This document shows positions 22,821 to 30,165 of a stretch of 30,165 bases of DNA, in pieces (positions within the stretch are counted from its first letter, which is position 1; every line of letters starts with the position of its first letter). Location of the stretch: positions 1 through 30,165 of the forward strand of contig CAZQEN010000048.1 of NCBI GenBank assembly GCA_964591605.1. The letters are read 5' to 3'. A program made the translations under genes and the position numbers. This DNA is from CAYLLT01 sp964591605 (lineage in GTDB: Bacteria > Planctomycetota > Phycisphaerae > UBA1845 > PWPN01). The notes below the pieces were generated by a model, which saw only the letters and a list, made by a program, of their open reading frames with translations, made no database searches and was not told where the DNA came from.

Positions 22821-24992
22821 TCAGTTTTTGCGGATCGGGCGTTCGCGCTCGGCGGTTTTGGCCAGTTCTGAGTAGATCTCCCGGGCAGCTTCGACGCGTT
22901 TGAGGAGTTCGGCGCCCTGGACGGCGAGCTGCTCGCCGGTGCGGTTCCCCGCGGCCCGGGCGTCGTCCTTTCTCTGCACGGCCTCGGCGACGATCTTCTC
23001 GATCTCGTCGAGGCTGGTGCGGCGCCTGGCCAGCAGGGTATCGAGATCATCGAACTTCCAGAAACGCAGACCCTCGCGGATCACGTAGACGGGGGTCGTG
23101 TGGGCGGAGGCGCCGTCGCTGGCGTAGGCGCGGGCGGCGATCCAGAAGCCGTGAGCAGCATCAACCTCGAAATCAAGGGAGAGCTCCTCCCTGGCCGGAT
23201 CGGAAGATTCGACCGCCTTGATCACATCGCCGTTGCGGACGATTTCGAGCTTGACGGGCACCATGCGTTCGCGGGCGCCCCAGACGCGGGCCTTGACGTG
23301 CAGCTTGCGGTCGCGAGCGGCGCGGATCTCGTCGCCGGGGAAGGCTTCATCGACGCGGAAATCGATCATCGGGCCGTTGGTGGTGAAGGTGCGGCCTTTT
23401 TTGACCGCATCGAACCAGGCGTCGGCGGTGAACGGTGTGTCGCCGAGACAGGCGTAGAGCCGGACCTCCCCCACCGAGCCGCCCCAGGGCACGTCGGAAC
23501 CGGCCGAGGCGGTGATCTTGAAGCCGAGATTGAGAAAGTCGTAGTAGTAATCGGTTCCCAGGGCGCCGAACTGCATCAGCTCGACGAAATCGCACTTGCC
23601 CCTGGGCACGTTGATGCTCATGTCGCGATCGACGTGAAACATCTTCGAGAGCACGTGGGCATAGCCCCACAGGCCGCCCTGCTCGTGGGCGGCGTCGGCC
23701 GCCTCCTCGTACAGGAAGTAGTGATCGGTGTTGCGGTTCATGCCGGTGGTGTTCATGGAGATGGTGTGGCCGATCTGGTGGGTGCGCGGGCATTCCTGGC
23801 CGGGGGAGAGGACCACGTCGCCGGCGATCACGCGGTAGGCCTTGCCCCATCCGCGCTGCTCGAACCAGGTGCGGTTGATGTCGCCCATCTTGACGACGTT
23901 GGCGACGTGGATGTCTTCGGCCTGCACCCACGACATGAGGCGTGCGGCGTCGGCGTCGCTGAGGATGCGGCAGTGGACGTGATCGTCGCCGGAATACCAG
24001 CCGAATTTGCGCATGTCGACCCAGCGGCGCAGCCCATATCGCTTTTCGAGCACCTCGCCGGAGTTGATGACGAAGGTGTCCTTGAACGGGATGTACTCGG
24101 TGCCGTGGAGGATCTGGATCGCATAATCGCCGGGGGGAAGCTGGGTATCGATGGGGCCGGGGACGCACCAGTAGAACTCGCCCTCGTTGCCGGGGACGCG
24201 CGGTCGGCGACGGCCGCTGGGGCTTCCCTGGCTGTCGAACTGGGGGCCGAACTCGATGGCGTTGCCGGGGGGGCGTTCCATCTGCATGGTCTTCCACACG
24301 AGGCGGACCATGGCGGGAGTGGGCTGGCCGGTATCCTGGGCGATGATGTCGGCCTTGAGGCGGCCGGACTGCGGAGCCTGGATGTCGATGGGCCAGGGAA
24401 CGACCTTGCCGGCGACGTGAAACTCGAGCAGGAGCGAGCTGCGTTTCGCGGGGATGTTGCTGAGGACCACGAGGGCCCAGGTGGTGCCTGCGCGGGTGAC
24501 GCCGACATCGACGGTTGCGTCTTCGCCCGCATTCTGCGCCATGTCGTTTTCCTGGACGACGCACCCGACGGGACCATCGCCGTAGCGGACACGGAGCAGC
24601 AGAGCGCCGAAGTCGCCCGGCGTGGTGAAGGTGGGACCGCGTCGGGGATCGGGGCCGGGGTCAGCGATGGTGACGGAGACGAAGCCGGGCGTCTTGTCGA
24701 GGATGTCAAAGACCTCGGCCGCGCGCTCGAGGCGTTTGCGGGCCGCCGCCTCGCGGGCGGCCTCGTTTTCGCCCCGGCGCTGCTGGCCGCGGGCTTCGCG
24801 GAGCTGGCGGTTCAAGTTCTCCATGCGGGCGCGCTGGCCGGGCTCGAGGAGACAGGCGCAGTCGGAGGCGAGGCGGGCGGCCAACTGCTCGACTCCGTCG
24901 GGCACGACGGCCGGATCAGCCGCGCTGGCGGCGGCGGGGAGCAGGGTCGCGGCGCAGAGGAGGATTGACGCCGGGGCGGGTCGCAGGTGCAT
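22821..24992 (-). CDS. exported CehA/McbA-family metallohydrolase
   Basis: Exported protein of 723 residues with a PHP-type metal-dependent hydrolase domain. The signal peptide covers about 1-25 (MHLRPAPASILLCAATLLPA). A Glu/Arg-rich coiled-coil segment (about 55-95) follows, then a beta-sandwich region, and the catalytic domain opening with GWYSGDDHVHCRI (H338, H340 as likely metal ligands). Further conserved-type segments are NTTGMNRNTDHYFL, GGLWGYAHV, ITASAGSDVPWG and GRTFTTNGPMIDF, the last typical of this family. A second coiled coil (about 655-715) ends the protein. The substrate is unknown; named relatives hydrolyse carbaryl, but most members are uncharacterised. AGGAG lies seven bases before the ATG at 24992, which falls inside the upstream gene. 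Confidence 0.88.
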   Translation of the reverse strand: MHLRPAPASILLCAATLLPAAASAADPAVVPDGVEQLAARLASDCACLLEPGQRARMENLNRQLREARGQQRRGENEAAREAAARKRLERAAEVFDILDKTPGFVSVTIADPGPDPRRGPTFTTPGDFGALLLRVRYGDGPVGCVVQENDMAQNAGEDATVDVGVTRAGTTWALVVLSNIPAKRSSLLLEFHVAGKVVPWPIDIQAPQSGRLKADIIAQDTGQPTPAMVRLVWKTMQMERPPGNAIEFGPQFDSQGSPSGRRRPRVPGNEGEFYWCVPGPIDTQLPPGDYAIQILHGTEYIPFKDTFVINSGEVLEKRYGLRRWVDMRKFGWYSGDDHVHCRILSDADAARLMSWVQAEDIHVANVVKMGDINRTWFEQRGWGKAYRVIAGDVVLSPGQECPRTHQIGHTISMNTTGMNRNTDHYFLYEEAADAAHEQGGLWGYAHVLSKMFHVDRDMSINVPRGKCDFVELMQFGALGTDYYYDFLNLGFKITASAGSDVPWGGSVGEVRLYACLGDTPFTADAWFDAVKKGRTFTTNGPMIDFRVDEAFPGDEIRAARDRKLHVKARVWGARERMVPVKLEIVRNGDVIKAVESSDPAREELSLDFEVDAAHGFWIAARAYASDGASAHTTPVYVIREGLRFWKFDDLDTLLARRRTSLDEIEKIVAEAVQRKDDARAAGNRTGEQLAVQGAELLKRVEAAREIYSELAKTAERERPIRKN

Positions 24993-25794
24993 GTTGTATC
25001 TCCTGGTGATGAGAGGTAACCGCGCGGTCGGCGCCGGCCGTCGAACGAACGGACAGTGCCAGCACACGCGGGGAGGAATCCTTGCCGGGCAGCCAGACCT
25101 CGAGTGGGGTGGACGCGAGCACCGGCGTAGCGGGGCCGGCTTTCGTTTCGAGCGAACCGGTGGCGGCGGCGGCGGGCCAGAGTCGATCGTCGATCTCGAG
25201 CGTACCGTCGCTCAGCGGCCGGGGCGTACGGGCGAAGTAGGCCAGCTTGAGCACGTGGCGGACGCCCATCGCGGCGACATTGCCCGCGAGATCCACCTGC
25301 GGATCGTAGAGGAGCGTCGCCGGAAGCGGCCGGCCCTCGAAGTGGATGACCAGCGCGTCTTCGAGGGAGTCGGCCAGTTGCGCCAGATATGCGGCGGTTT
25401 CGTCGCGGGTGACCAGGCCGTTGTGATCTGCGTCCATGCGGCGGCGCTCGAGCAGGGAGCGCATGTCGTGGAAAGTCAGGTCGATCTCGACATCGATGTT
25501 TTCGCGATCGACGCGGACGACGATGTGGTGCTCGACGTAGTCGGAGAGCAGCGGGTGGGACAGGCAGGTACGGGCGGGGAGCCCCACGATGAACAGGCAC
25601 CAGGGCAGTGCGGTCCAGGCGCCGGGGAGTCGGAGACGGGGGATCCGGGATGTGAGATGTGAGATGTGATAGGAGAGAGGAGAGGAGAGAGCATTCTGAA
25701 GGCAGCGGAATAGACGAGGGATTCGCGTGCGGGGGGCGGGGAGGCCGGCGGGTGGAGCCGGGGTGTCGATTCGAGGGTCAGGCCGTGATCGCAT
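24916..25794 (-). CDS. hypothetical protein with EF-hand motif, overlapping the next gene
   Basis: I do not recognise the family. The convincing part runs from a hydrophobic segment (ALPWCLFIVGLPA) through SDYVEHHIVVRVDRENIDVE and an EF-hand loop in RMDADHNGLVTRDE, which has Asp/Asn/Glu at calcium-binding positions, to about VLALSVRS. The first 50 residues derive from low-complexity DNA including the (GAGATGT)n repeat, and the last 30, which overlap the metallohydrolase gene by 77 bases, are basic and not protein-like. So both ends are doubtful: the true start may be a non-ATG codon near the hydrophobic segment, and a frameshift near the 3' end is possible. Probably secreted and co-transcribed with the metallohydrolase. 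Confidence 0.55.
   Translation of the reverse strand: MRSRPDPRIDTPAPPAGLPAPRTRIPRLFRCLQNALSSPLSYHISHLTSRIPRLRLPGAWTALPWCLFIVGLPARTCLSHPLLSDYVEHHIVVRVDRENIDVEIDLTFHDMRSLLERRRMDADHNGLVTRDETAAYLAQLADSLEDALVIHFEGRPLPATLLYDPQVDLAGNVAAMGVRHVLKLAYFARTPRPLSDGTLEIDDRLWPAAAATGSLETKAGPATPVLASTPLEVWLPGKDSSPRVLALSVRSTAGADRAVTSHHQEIQHAPATRPGVNPPLRRDPAPRRRQRG
25653..25690. repeat. purine-rich microsatellite
   Basis: GAGATGT is repeated twice, then GATAGGAGAGAGGAGAGGAG. It lies at the 5' end of the EF-hand protein's reading frame and would be translated if the start at 25794 is right. A similar A/G/T reiteration precedes bioD. Confidence 0.7.
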
Positions 25795-26094
25795 CGCGCC
25801 TCCGCCTTCAGACCCGCGTCAGGTTAAGGGCAACGGGCCGCGGGCTCAAGGCGTGGGGAGGGCATGCTGCGCGGATGGGGCGTGCCACCCGGGAAAGCAG
25901 GCTCGCGCAGAAAGGCAACCTCACAGAGTCGGCGACCAGCGGGTATCGCGCGAGGAAACCTCGCCTGAGCGAAGGGCGGGCCTCCGGCGATTCTTCCGCG
26001 GCTGCCCGGCGGAGATGGGGGCCGGGAATCGGCGGGAACGGCGCACGGACCGTCGGCCGGGCGAGGTGCCTGTAGACGGAAGCGATAGGTTCTA
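25795..26094. other. intergenic region, no gene identified
   Basis: No protein-like frame on either strand. A short hairpin, GCGAGG-AAA-CCTCGC (25950-25964), lies in a stretch that could form further structure, but I could not match it to tmRNA, RNase P RNA, SRP RNA or a known riboswitch consensus. It lies upstream of the EF-hand gene and downstream of the cold shock gene, both on the minus strand, so it may hold the promoter of the former. Confidence 0.4.
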
Positions 26095-26126
26095 GTGCCG
26101 GCCCGCGGGCGGGAACTGCCCGGCAC
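26095..26126 (-). terminator. possible terminator hairpin after the cold shock gene
   Basis: GTGCCGG (26095-26101) pairs with CCGGCAC (26120-26126), eight bases beyond the cold shock protein stop as read on the minus strand. The loop is long and GC-rich, and no clear T-run follows, so this is a weak candidate. Confidence 0.3.
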
Positions 26127-26134
26127 GCATGGTC

Positions 26135-26344
26135 TCAGCCCGCAGCCGGCCGGACCGCGAGTGCCTTGGGACCCTTGGGACTCGCCTCGATGTCGAACTC
26201 AACGGCCTGCCCCTCAGCCAGGGTACGAAAGCCGTCCGCCTGGATCGCGCTGTGATGCACGAAAACGTCTGGCCCCCCCTCGTCCGACTGGATGAACCCG
26301 AAGCCCTTTTGCTCGTTGAACCACTTGACCTTACCCCGAGGCAT
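26135..26344 (-). CDS. cold shock domain protein (CspA family)
   Basis: Small OB-fold nucleic-acid-binding protein of 69 residues, the usual CspA length. It begins MPRGKVKWFNEQKGFGFI; RNP1 is KGFGFI (13-18) and RNP2 is VFVHH (27-31), with further family residues in AEGQAVEFDIEASPKGPKA. It binds single-stranded RNA or DNA and acts as an RNA chaperone or antiterminator in the cytoplasm. GAGGAG lies eight bases upstream of the ATG at 26344. The upstream untranslated sequence could be long, as in cold-shock mRNAs, but no cold box is recognised. Confidence 0.97.
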   Translation of the reverse strand: MPRGKVKWFNEQKGFGFIQSDEGGPDVFVHHSAIQADGFRTLAEGQAVEFDIEASPKGPKALAVRPAAG

Positions 26345-27046
26345 AGACGGAACTCCTCAAAACAGCCGCGTCTGCAGCCCGAGCCTCCACCCGCGAGATG
26401 GACGCGGCAGGCAGAAGCTCTAACGACTTGAACCTCGCATGGCATTCACCCGACGAACACCGCATCACGAGGTGTCAGTAATATGACCCGCATTCGCCGG
26501 ATTGTCAAAAGTTCAAGCTGTTCTTGATGAGAATACAGCAGATGATGACAGCGTCAGGAGCCGGGCGGGTGGGGTAACCTAGAGAAAACGCTAGGTAGGA
26601 CGCAGGATCGATCTGAAAGTCGTTGAATCGCGCTACTGAGTATCGCGCTGTCATGATTCTGCCCGCGAAGAGCGGGCGGGTGGCGCGGAAACGACGATCG
26701 GTGGGCATGGCCTTCACGCTGCAGCGGTGGTTTACGGGCCGGGGGGCGACCCTGTCGAGCGGGGTGATCGGCCCGCCTATACTGTGACTCGGCTGGAGCG
26801 ATCGGGGCTCCCCGGCAAGGCGGGCGCGGGCGGAGTTCGGATGGGGAGTTGTGGAGGCATCAGAGTGGAAGGTCAAGATGCAGGTTCTCGGAGGGAGAGA
26901 TCTGAGGTGTCGGAGATTTGAGATCTGAGATTTGAGATTTGAGATCGAAGATAGACTGGAGATTGGGGTTTCGGGAGTGGAGAAGGCGATGAGGGCGTCG
27001 TGGAGCTGATGAGGCAGTGGAAGACCTCGGGGGCTTGAGGTGTTTG
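26345..27046. other. 702-bp intergenic region between divergent csp and bioD
   Basis: Part of this stretch (about 26440-26660) is less GC-rich than its surroundings and should hold promoters for the flanking divergent genes. A 123-residue open frame on the minus strand (26505-26876) lacks protein-like composition and a ribosome site. A reiterated GAGATTTGA tract lies at 26913-26951. No tRNA or known RNA was recognised. Confidence 0.5.
26913..26951. repeat. GAGATTTGA microsatellite upstream of bioD
   Basis: GAGATTTGA, GATCTGA and GATTTGA units alternate over about 39 bases, ending about 95 bases before the bioD start. It may be transcribed in the bioD leader. The type resembles the (GAGATGT) tract at 25653-25690. 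Confidence 0.75.
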
Positions 27047-27766
27047 ATGCCAGGATGGTTTGTGACAGGTACGGATACGGGAATCGGCAAGACGGTGATC
27101 GCGGGCGCGCTGGCGCTGCTGCTTGGGCAGGAGGGGCGGCGGGCGGGCGTGTTCAAGCCGGTGGCGACCGGATGCCGGCGTGATGTCCGCCTCGGGCTCG
27201 TGAGCGAGGATGCGGAGTTTCTCGCGCACTGCGCGGACGCGCCCGAGAACCTGGAAACGATCAACCCGGTGCGATACGCGGGCGAGCTTGCACCGCTGGC
27301 CGCGGCGGAGCGTCATCGGGCGCCCATTGACTGGGCGGCGATCGAGCGGAGCTGGGAGCGGATTCGGGGGCGGGCGGAGTGGATCGTGGCGGAGGGGGCG
27401 GGAGGTCTGCTGGTTCCGATCGACGCGCAGACCAGCATGGCCGACCTGGCCGGGCGATTCGGGCTGCCGGTGGTGATTGTGACCCGGCCGGGACTGGGCA
27501 CGATCAATCACACGCTGCTGACCATCGAGGCGGCGCGGGCCCGCAAACTGAGCATCGCGGCGGTGGTGGTGAACGGGTACCGGCCGGGGTCGGCGACGCT
27601 GGCCGAGGAGACGAATCCGGAGATCATCTCGCGTCTGGCGCGGATTCCTCTGCCGCTGATCGTTCCGTGGGATCCGCTCACGGATGTGCGCACCGGCGCG
27701 GTGGGCGAATCGGTGCTGTATCCGCTGCGGCACTTCGTGCAGACGGCGGTTCAGCGCGGGTCGTGA
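27047..27766 (+). CDS. bioD: ATP-dependent dethiobiotin synthetase
   Basis: Closes the ureido ring of dethiobiotin from 7,8-diaminopelargonate, CO2 and ATP in the cytoplasm, the penultimate biotin step. 239 residues. The P-loop is GTDTGIGKT (8-16), followed by FKPVATGCR, a substrate-site region around PLAAAERHR, AEGAGGLLVPID and VVVNGYRPG, all in family order. The ATG at 27047 is chosen because GAGG lies six bases upstream and the P-loop then sits at the expected distance; an earlier in-frame ATG at 27017 would add ten unlikely residues. No bioA, bioB or bioF is adjacent, so the gene is apart from any biotin operon in this window. Convergent with the antiporter gene, 62 bases apart. Confidence 0.95.
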   Translation: MPGWFVTGTDTGIGKTVIAGALALLLGQEGRRAGVFKPVATGCRRDVRLGLVSEDAEFLAHCADAPENLETINPVRYAGELAPLAAAERHRAPIDWAAIERSWERIRGRAEWIVAEGAGGLLVPIDAQTSMADLAGRFGLPVVIVTRPGLGTINHTLLTIEAARARKLSIAAVVVNGYRPGSATLAEETNPEIISRLARIPLPLIVPWDPLTDVRTGAVGESVLYPLRHFVQTAVQRGS

Positions 27767-27828
27767 GGTGGGGAGAGGGGATGTGAAATGGAGCGGCGTG
27801 ATGGGCTTGCGGGAGCGTCGTCGCCGCT

Positions 27829-28974
27829 TCAGTGGGCGGGCATGATGCCCTCGGGAACGGGCATGAAGAAGAATGCGATGGCCAGGATCGCATAGAGAGC
27901 CAGGAGCAGCACGCCTTCGAACCAGTTGGTTTTTCCGTTCATACCGAGCACGACGACGATGCCGACGGCCAGAATGACGGCCACGACCTCGAGCGGCGAG
28001 AAGACCAGATTGAGCATCGGGGCGCTGCTCCAGCCGAGCGAGACCATCAGCGCGCTGGCAAAGACCACGACCGGCACGACGAAGAGCGCGATCTGCAGGC
28101 TGCTCTGGTAGGTGATGGTCATGGCGGTGTCCATGTCGTCCTTGAGAGCCATGAGGACGGCCGTCGAATGCTCGGCCGCGTTGCCGATGATGGCCAGAAG
28201 GATCACGCCGACAAAGATGGGATTCCAGCCGAGCTTGTGAGCCACGATTTCGGCGGAGCCGACGAGCAATTCCGCGACGAGGCCGACGCCGACCGACGCG
28301 AGCAGCAGCATGGCGACGCTGCGCCCGATGCTCCAGTGCGGCGCGTGGCCGTGACCCGCAGCGTCCGGGGCGTGCGGTCTGGACGGACGCGAATAGATGT
28401 GGGCGTGCGTCTTGAGGGTAAACAGCAGGCCGAGGGCATATGCGGCCAGGAGAATGATGCTGCATCCGACGGAGACCTCGTGCTCGTGGAGGGCCTGATG
28501 CGGATCATGGAGGCTTTCCGCGACGTGGTGAAAGATGGCGGGGGTGAGCATGGCGGCGACGCCGAGGGCGAGCATGCCGGCGTTGGCCTCGGCGGCGAAG
28601 GGGCTGAAGGTCTGCTCTTTGCGCCGCCAGCCGCCGGCCACCATGGCGATGCCGGCGACCAGCAGGATATTCCCGAGGATCGAGCCGGTGAGGCTGGCCT
28701 TGACGACTTCGTTGAGGCCGCGGCTCAGCGCAATGATGGCGATGATGAGCTCGGCGGCGTTGCCGAAGCTGGCGTTGAGCAGCCCGCCCCAGGTGGGGCC
28801 GGCCCTGACCGCCAGGTGCTCGGTGGACTCGCCCATCAGGGCGGCCAGTGGGAGGATGCCGACGGCCGCGAGCACGAACGTGGCCAGAGGCTCCCAGCCC
28901 GCACCCTTGACAGACCAGTGAACAGCGTAGGCGGCGGGAATGCAGGCGTAGGCGAGGTACCTGAGGTATTTCAT
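27829..28974 (-). CDS. cax: Ca2+/H+ antiporter (CaCA superfamily, Cax)
   Basis: Inner-membrane cation/proton exchanger of 381 residues with about eleven hydrophobic segments. The two inverted alpha-repeats carry the signature GNAAE at 71-75 (NASFGNAAELII) and 264-268 (GNAAEHSTAV), with acidic and polar pore residues as in calcium exchangers. A His-containing loop (about 160-215, e.g. HAPDAAGHGHAPHW) separates the halves. It would export calcium or related divalent cations using the proton gradient. The ATG at 28974 is chosen because the first helix follows directly; an alternative TTG at 29010 would add a polar tail. No Shine-Dalgarno is seen, but promoter-like boxes end seven bases before the ATG, suggesting a leaderless mRNA. 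Confidence 0.93.
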   Translation of the reverse strand: MKYLRYLAYACIPAAYAVHWSVKGAGWEPLATFVLAAVGILPLAALMGESTEHLAVRAGPTWGGLLNASFGNAAELIIAIIALSRGLNEVVKASLTGSILGNILLVAGIAMVAGGWRRKEQTFSPFAAEANAGMLALGVAAMLTPAIFHHVAESLHDPHQALHEHEVSVGCSIILLAAYALGLLFTLKTHAHIYSRPSRPHAPDAAGHGHAPHWSIGRSVAMLLLASVGVGLVAELLVGSAEIVAHKLGWNPIFVGVILLAIIGNAAEHSTAVLMALKDDMDTAMTITYQSSLQIALFVVPVVVFASALMVSLGWSSAPMLNLVFSPLEVVAVILAVGIVVVLGMNGKTNWFEGVLLLALYAILAIAFFFMPVPEGIMPAH

Positions 28975-28981
28975 GCGGGGG

Positions 28982-29010
28982 ATTCTGTCGGAGGCGCGGG
29001 GAATGGTCAA
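28982..29010 (-). promoter_or_regulatory. candidate promoter for a leaderless cax transcript
   Basis: On the minus strand, TTGACC (29010-29005) and CAGAAT (28987-28982) are separated by 17 bases, matching the -35 and -10 consensus at five and four of six positions. The -10 box ends seven bases before the cax ATG, the distance expected when transcription starts at the first codon. This fits the missing Shine-Dalgarno. Confidence 0.4.
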
Positions 29011-29136
29011 CGGCGGAATGGCTCATCCTTCCTGGTGTATATCGGGATGGTCGGAATTCCGACGATCGAGGACACGCCGCGCGATCGATGCCGACGCAGC
29101 GAGCGATGGAACTGCGGACACGCCAGCCCATCGGGA

Positions 29137-30108
29137 TCAGCGGCTGTTCATGAACCAGACGCTGTAGTCGTCCAGGAGCTGATAATGGCTTGAGTTCCGG
29201 TCGGTTGCCTCGAGTTCGGATAGACCGAGGATGAATTCCTTCCCGTCGCTGACGCGTCGGACGTGAGCGGAGAGGTCATCATTACACATCATCCACTCCG
29301 ACCAGTCACGGCCGATGGAGAGCAATTGGTAGCGGTCCTCATACGAGGGTTGGGTTTTCTTGAGCTTTCTGTACTCCCTGACGCTCCAGCCGCCGAAGAC
29401 ATACGGCTCCTCCCACTGAAAATCCTCGATGCCGGTGACTTCGCATGGGAAGGTGAGATGTGCGCGGAGGTGGGCCAGAAAGATTTCGAGCTCCTGGTCG
29501 CGATCCATCTCGCCATCGCCCAGGATGGCCGCGATACGGGCATACAGGGCATCCAGATCGCGTTCGTCGCGCTCTTCGTCTTCTTCGTCGTCGTCTTCCG
29601 CCTCGTCCACAGAATCCGCGTCGGACAAGGTAACCAGCCTGTATCCTTCATGCTCATCGTCTGGCCCGTCCGGATCGCCGCCATCGTGTTCATCCTCGGC
29701 GTTGAACCGCGTGCTGCCCTGCTTGCCGGCCCAGAAGGGGCAGAAGGGGCAATCGTCGCCCAGGGGATAGTCCTCCCCCTCTTCGTGCGGACAACCGAGA
29801 TTGCCCTGCGTCATGCCAACGCTCTTGACGCCGTATCGAGCGAAGAAGCGCCTGATCTGCTCGTGCACTTTGGGATCCTGCGCCACGTCGGTGCCGACGA
29901 ATCGCTCCATGATCGGTTCGGCGCCGTCGTGCAGGAACACACCGGCGGCGATCTTGGTCGTGGTTTTGTCGTCGGGGCCGTAGAAGGCAACCGTCCCGAT
30001 GGGATACTTGCCGTGGCGGTACTGCCTGGCCGCGGCTGCGCAGCAGAACTTGTACTTCTTCCCGCTGCCGCACGGACAGGGCTCGTAGGGATCGATCTGA
30101 TAGGACAT
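29137..30108 (-). CDS. SEC-C motif protein with acidic central region
   Basis: Protein of 323 residues, probably cytoplasmic. It begins with a zinc-binding SEC-C motif, CPCGSGKKYKFCC (C11, C13, C22, C23), as at the SecA C-terminus. A second Cys-rich patch, GCPHEEGEDYPLGDDCPFCPF, follows near 105-125. The centre (about 140-185) is highly acidic (EDDDEEDEERDERD). The C-terminal part, with FPCEVTGIEDFQWEEPYV and a region ending SVWFMNSR, is not familiar by name. SEC-C proteins often bind nucleic acid or SecB-like partners, but the role here is unknown. GGAGGT lies nine bases before the ATG at 30108, a strong start. It is 162 bases upstream of cax on the same strand. Confidence 0.88.
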   Translation of the reverse strand: MSYQIDPYEPCPCGSGKKYKFCCAAAARQYRHGKYPIGTVAFYGPDDKTTTKIAAGVFLHDGAEPIMERFVGTDVAQDPKVHEQIRRFFARYGVKSVGMTQGNLGCPHEEGEDYPLGDDCPFCPFWAGKQGSTRFNAEDEHDGGDPDGPDDEHEGYRLVTLSDADSVDEAEDDDEEDEERDERDLDALYARIAAILGDGEMDRDQELEIFLAHLRAHLTFPCEVTGIEDFQWEEPYVFGGWSVREYRKLKKTQPSYEDRYQLLSIGRDWSEWMMCNDDLSAHVRRVSDGKEFILGLSELEATDRNSSHYQLLDDYSVWFMNSR

Positions 30109-30148
30109 GGCTCACCCACCTCCGATCCGGTTCAGAGTGCAGCCGGGA

Positions 30149-30154
30149 ATCATA
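30149..30154 (-). promoter_or_regulatory. possible -10 box for the SEC-C gene
   Basis: TATGAT on the minus strand lies 40 bases before the ATG at 30108 and matches five of six consensus bases. The -35 region would lie beyond the window end, so it cannot be confirmed. Confidence 0.3.
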
Positions 30155-30165
30155 CCATGCCTTCG

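Noticed and set aside
25795..26094. Structured RNA such as RNase P RNA or a riboswitch
   Set aside because: Only a short GAGG-AAA-CCTC hairpin is clear; conserved cores of known RNAs could not be found.
26505..26876. 123-residue minus-strand frame
   Set aside because: No ribosome site, no recognisable domain, and composition unlike the real genes nearby.

Overview
The window is GC-rich bacterial DNA that looks like a draft contig or scaffold from a Planctomycetota-like organism. This is inferred from gene content and style: secreted di-heme peroxidase paired with a cupredoxin-like protein, CehA/McbA-type metallohydrolase, several planctomycete-style dispersed intergenic repeats, and loosely packed genes. 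No rRNA or tRNA is visible to fix the taxonomy. Three runs of N (1998-2007, 11746-11755, 15226-15325) mark scaffold joins, each lying in or next to repetitive or low-complexity sequence.

Layout. 1-180: a 73-bp tandem repeat at the contig end. 372-1400 (-): alpha/beta-hydrolase lipoprotein. 1401-2180: intergenic, with a nested palindromic element, a G/C homopolymer tract and a gap. 2181-4712 (+): OmpR-type response regulator and a histidine kinase with PepSY-like sensor repeats. 4785-5795 (-): biotin protein ligase whose N-terminus is translated from a DNA repeat. 5912-13429 (-): a five-gene heavy-metal RND efflux cluster read in the order outer-membrane barrel protein, CzcC/TolC, 47-residue exported peptide, CzcB, CzcA. 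13776-15011 (+): secreted GH5 glycoside hydrolase. 15090-15535: a 156-bp tandem repeat array with a gap. 15572-17537 (-): cupredoxin-like protein and di-heme cytochrome c peroxidase. 17650-17797: second nested palindromic element. 17805-22463 (-): mannose-6-phosphate-isomerase-like protein followed by pyruvate carboxylase. 22821-25794 (-): EF-hand protein overlapping a CehA/McbA metallohydrolase. 26135-26344 (-): cold shock protein. 27047-27766 (+): dethiobiotin synthetase. 27829-28974 (-): Ca2+/H+ antiporter. 29137-30108 (-): SEC-C zinc-motif protein.

How the parts may work together. The two-component system sits one gene away from the RND efflux cluster, the usual arrangement for metal-sensed efflux, so it is the best candidate regulator. 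Biotin links three separate loci: BioD makes the dethiobiotin precursor, BirA attaches biotin, and pyruvate carboxylase is an acceptor. Copper or redox chemistry in the periplasm links the efflux cluster, the cupredoxin-like protein and the peroxidase, although a shared function is only inferred.

The most unusual signal is a pair of REP/BIME-like elements (1722-1895 and 17650-17797). Each has two inverted hairpin units with a 5'-GTAG foot enclosed by an outer inverted repeat. Unit stems differ by paired substitutions that keep base pairing. A second point is that the apparent break in czcC is most likely a misassembly across a 31-bp repeat, because the two flanks read as one continuous TolC-family protein when one copy is removed.
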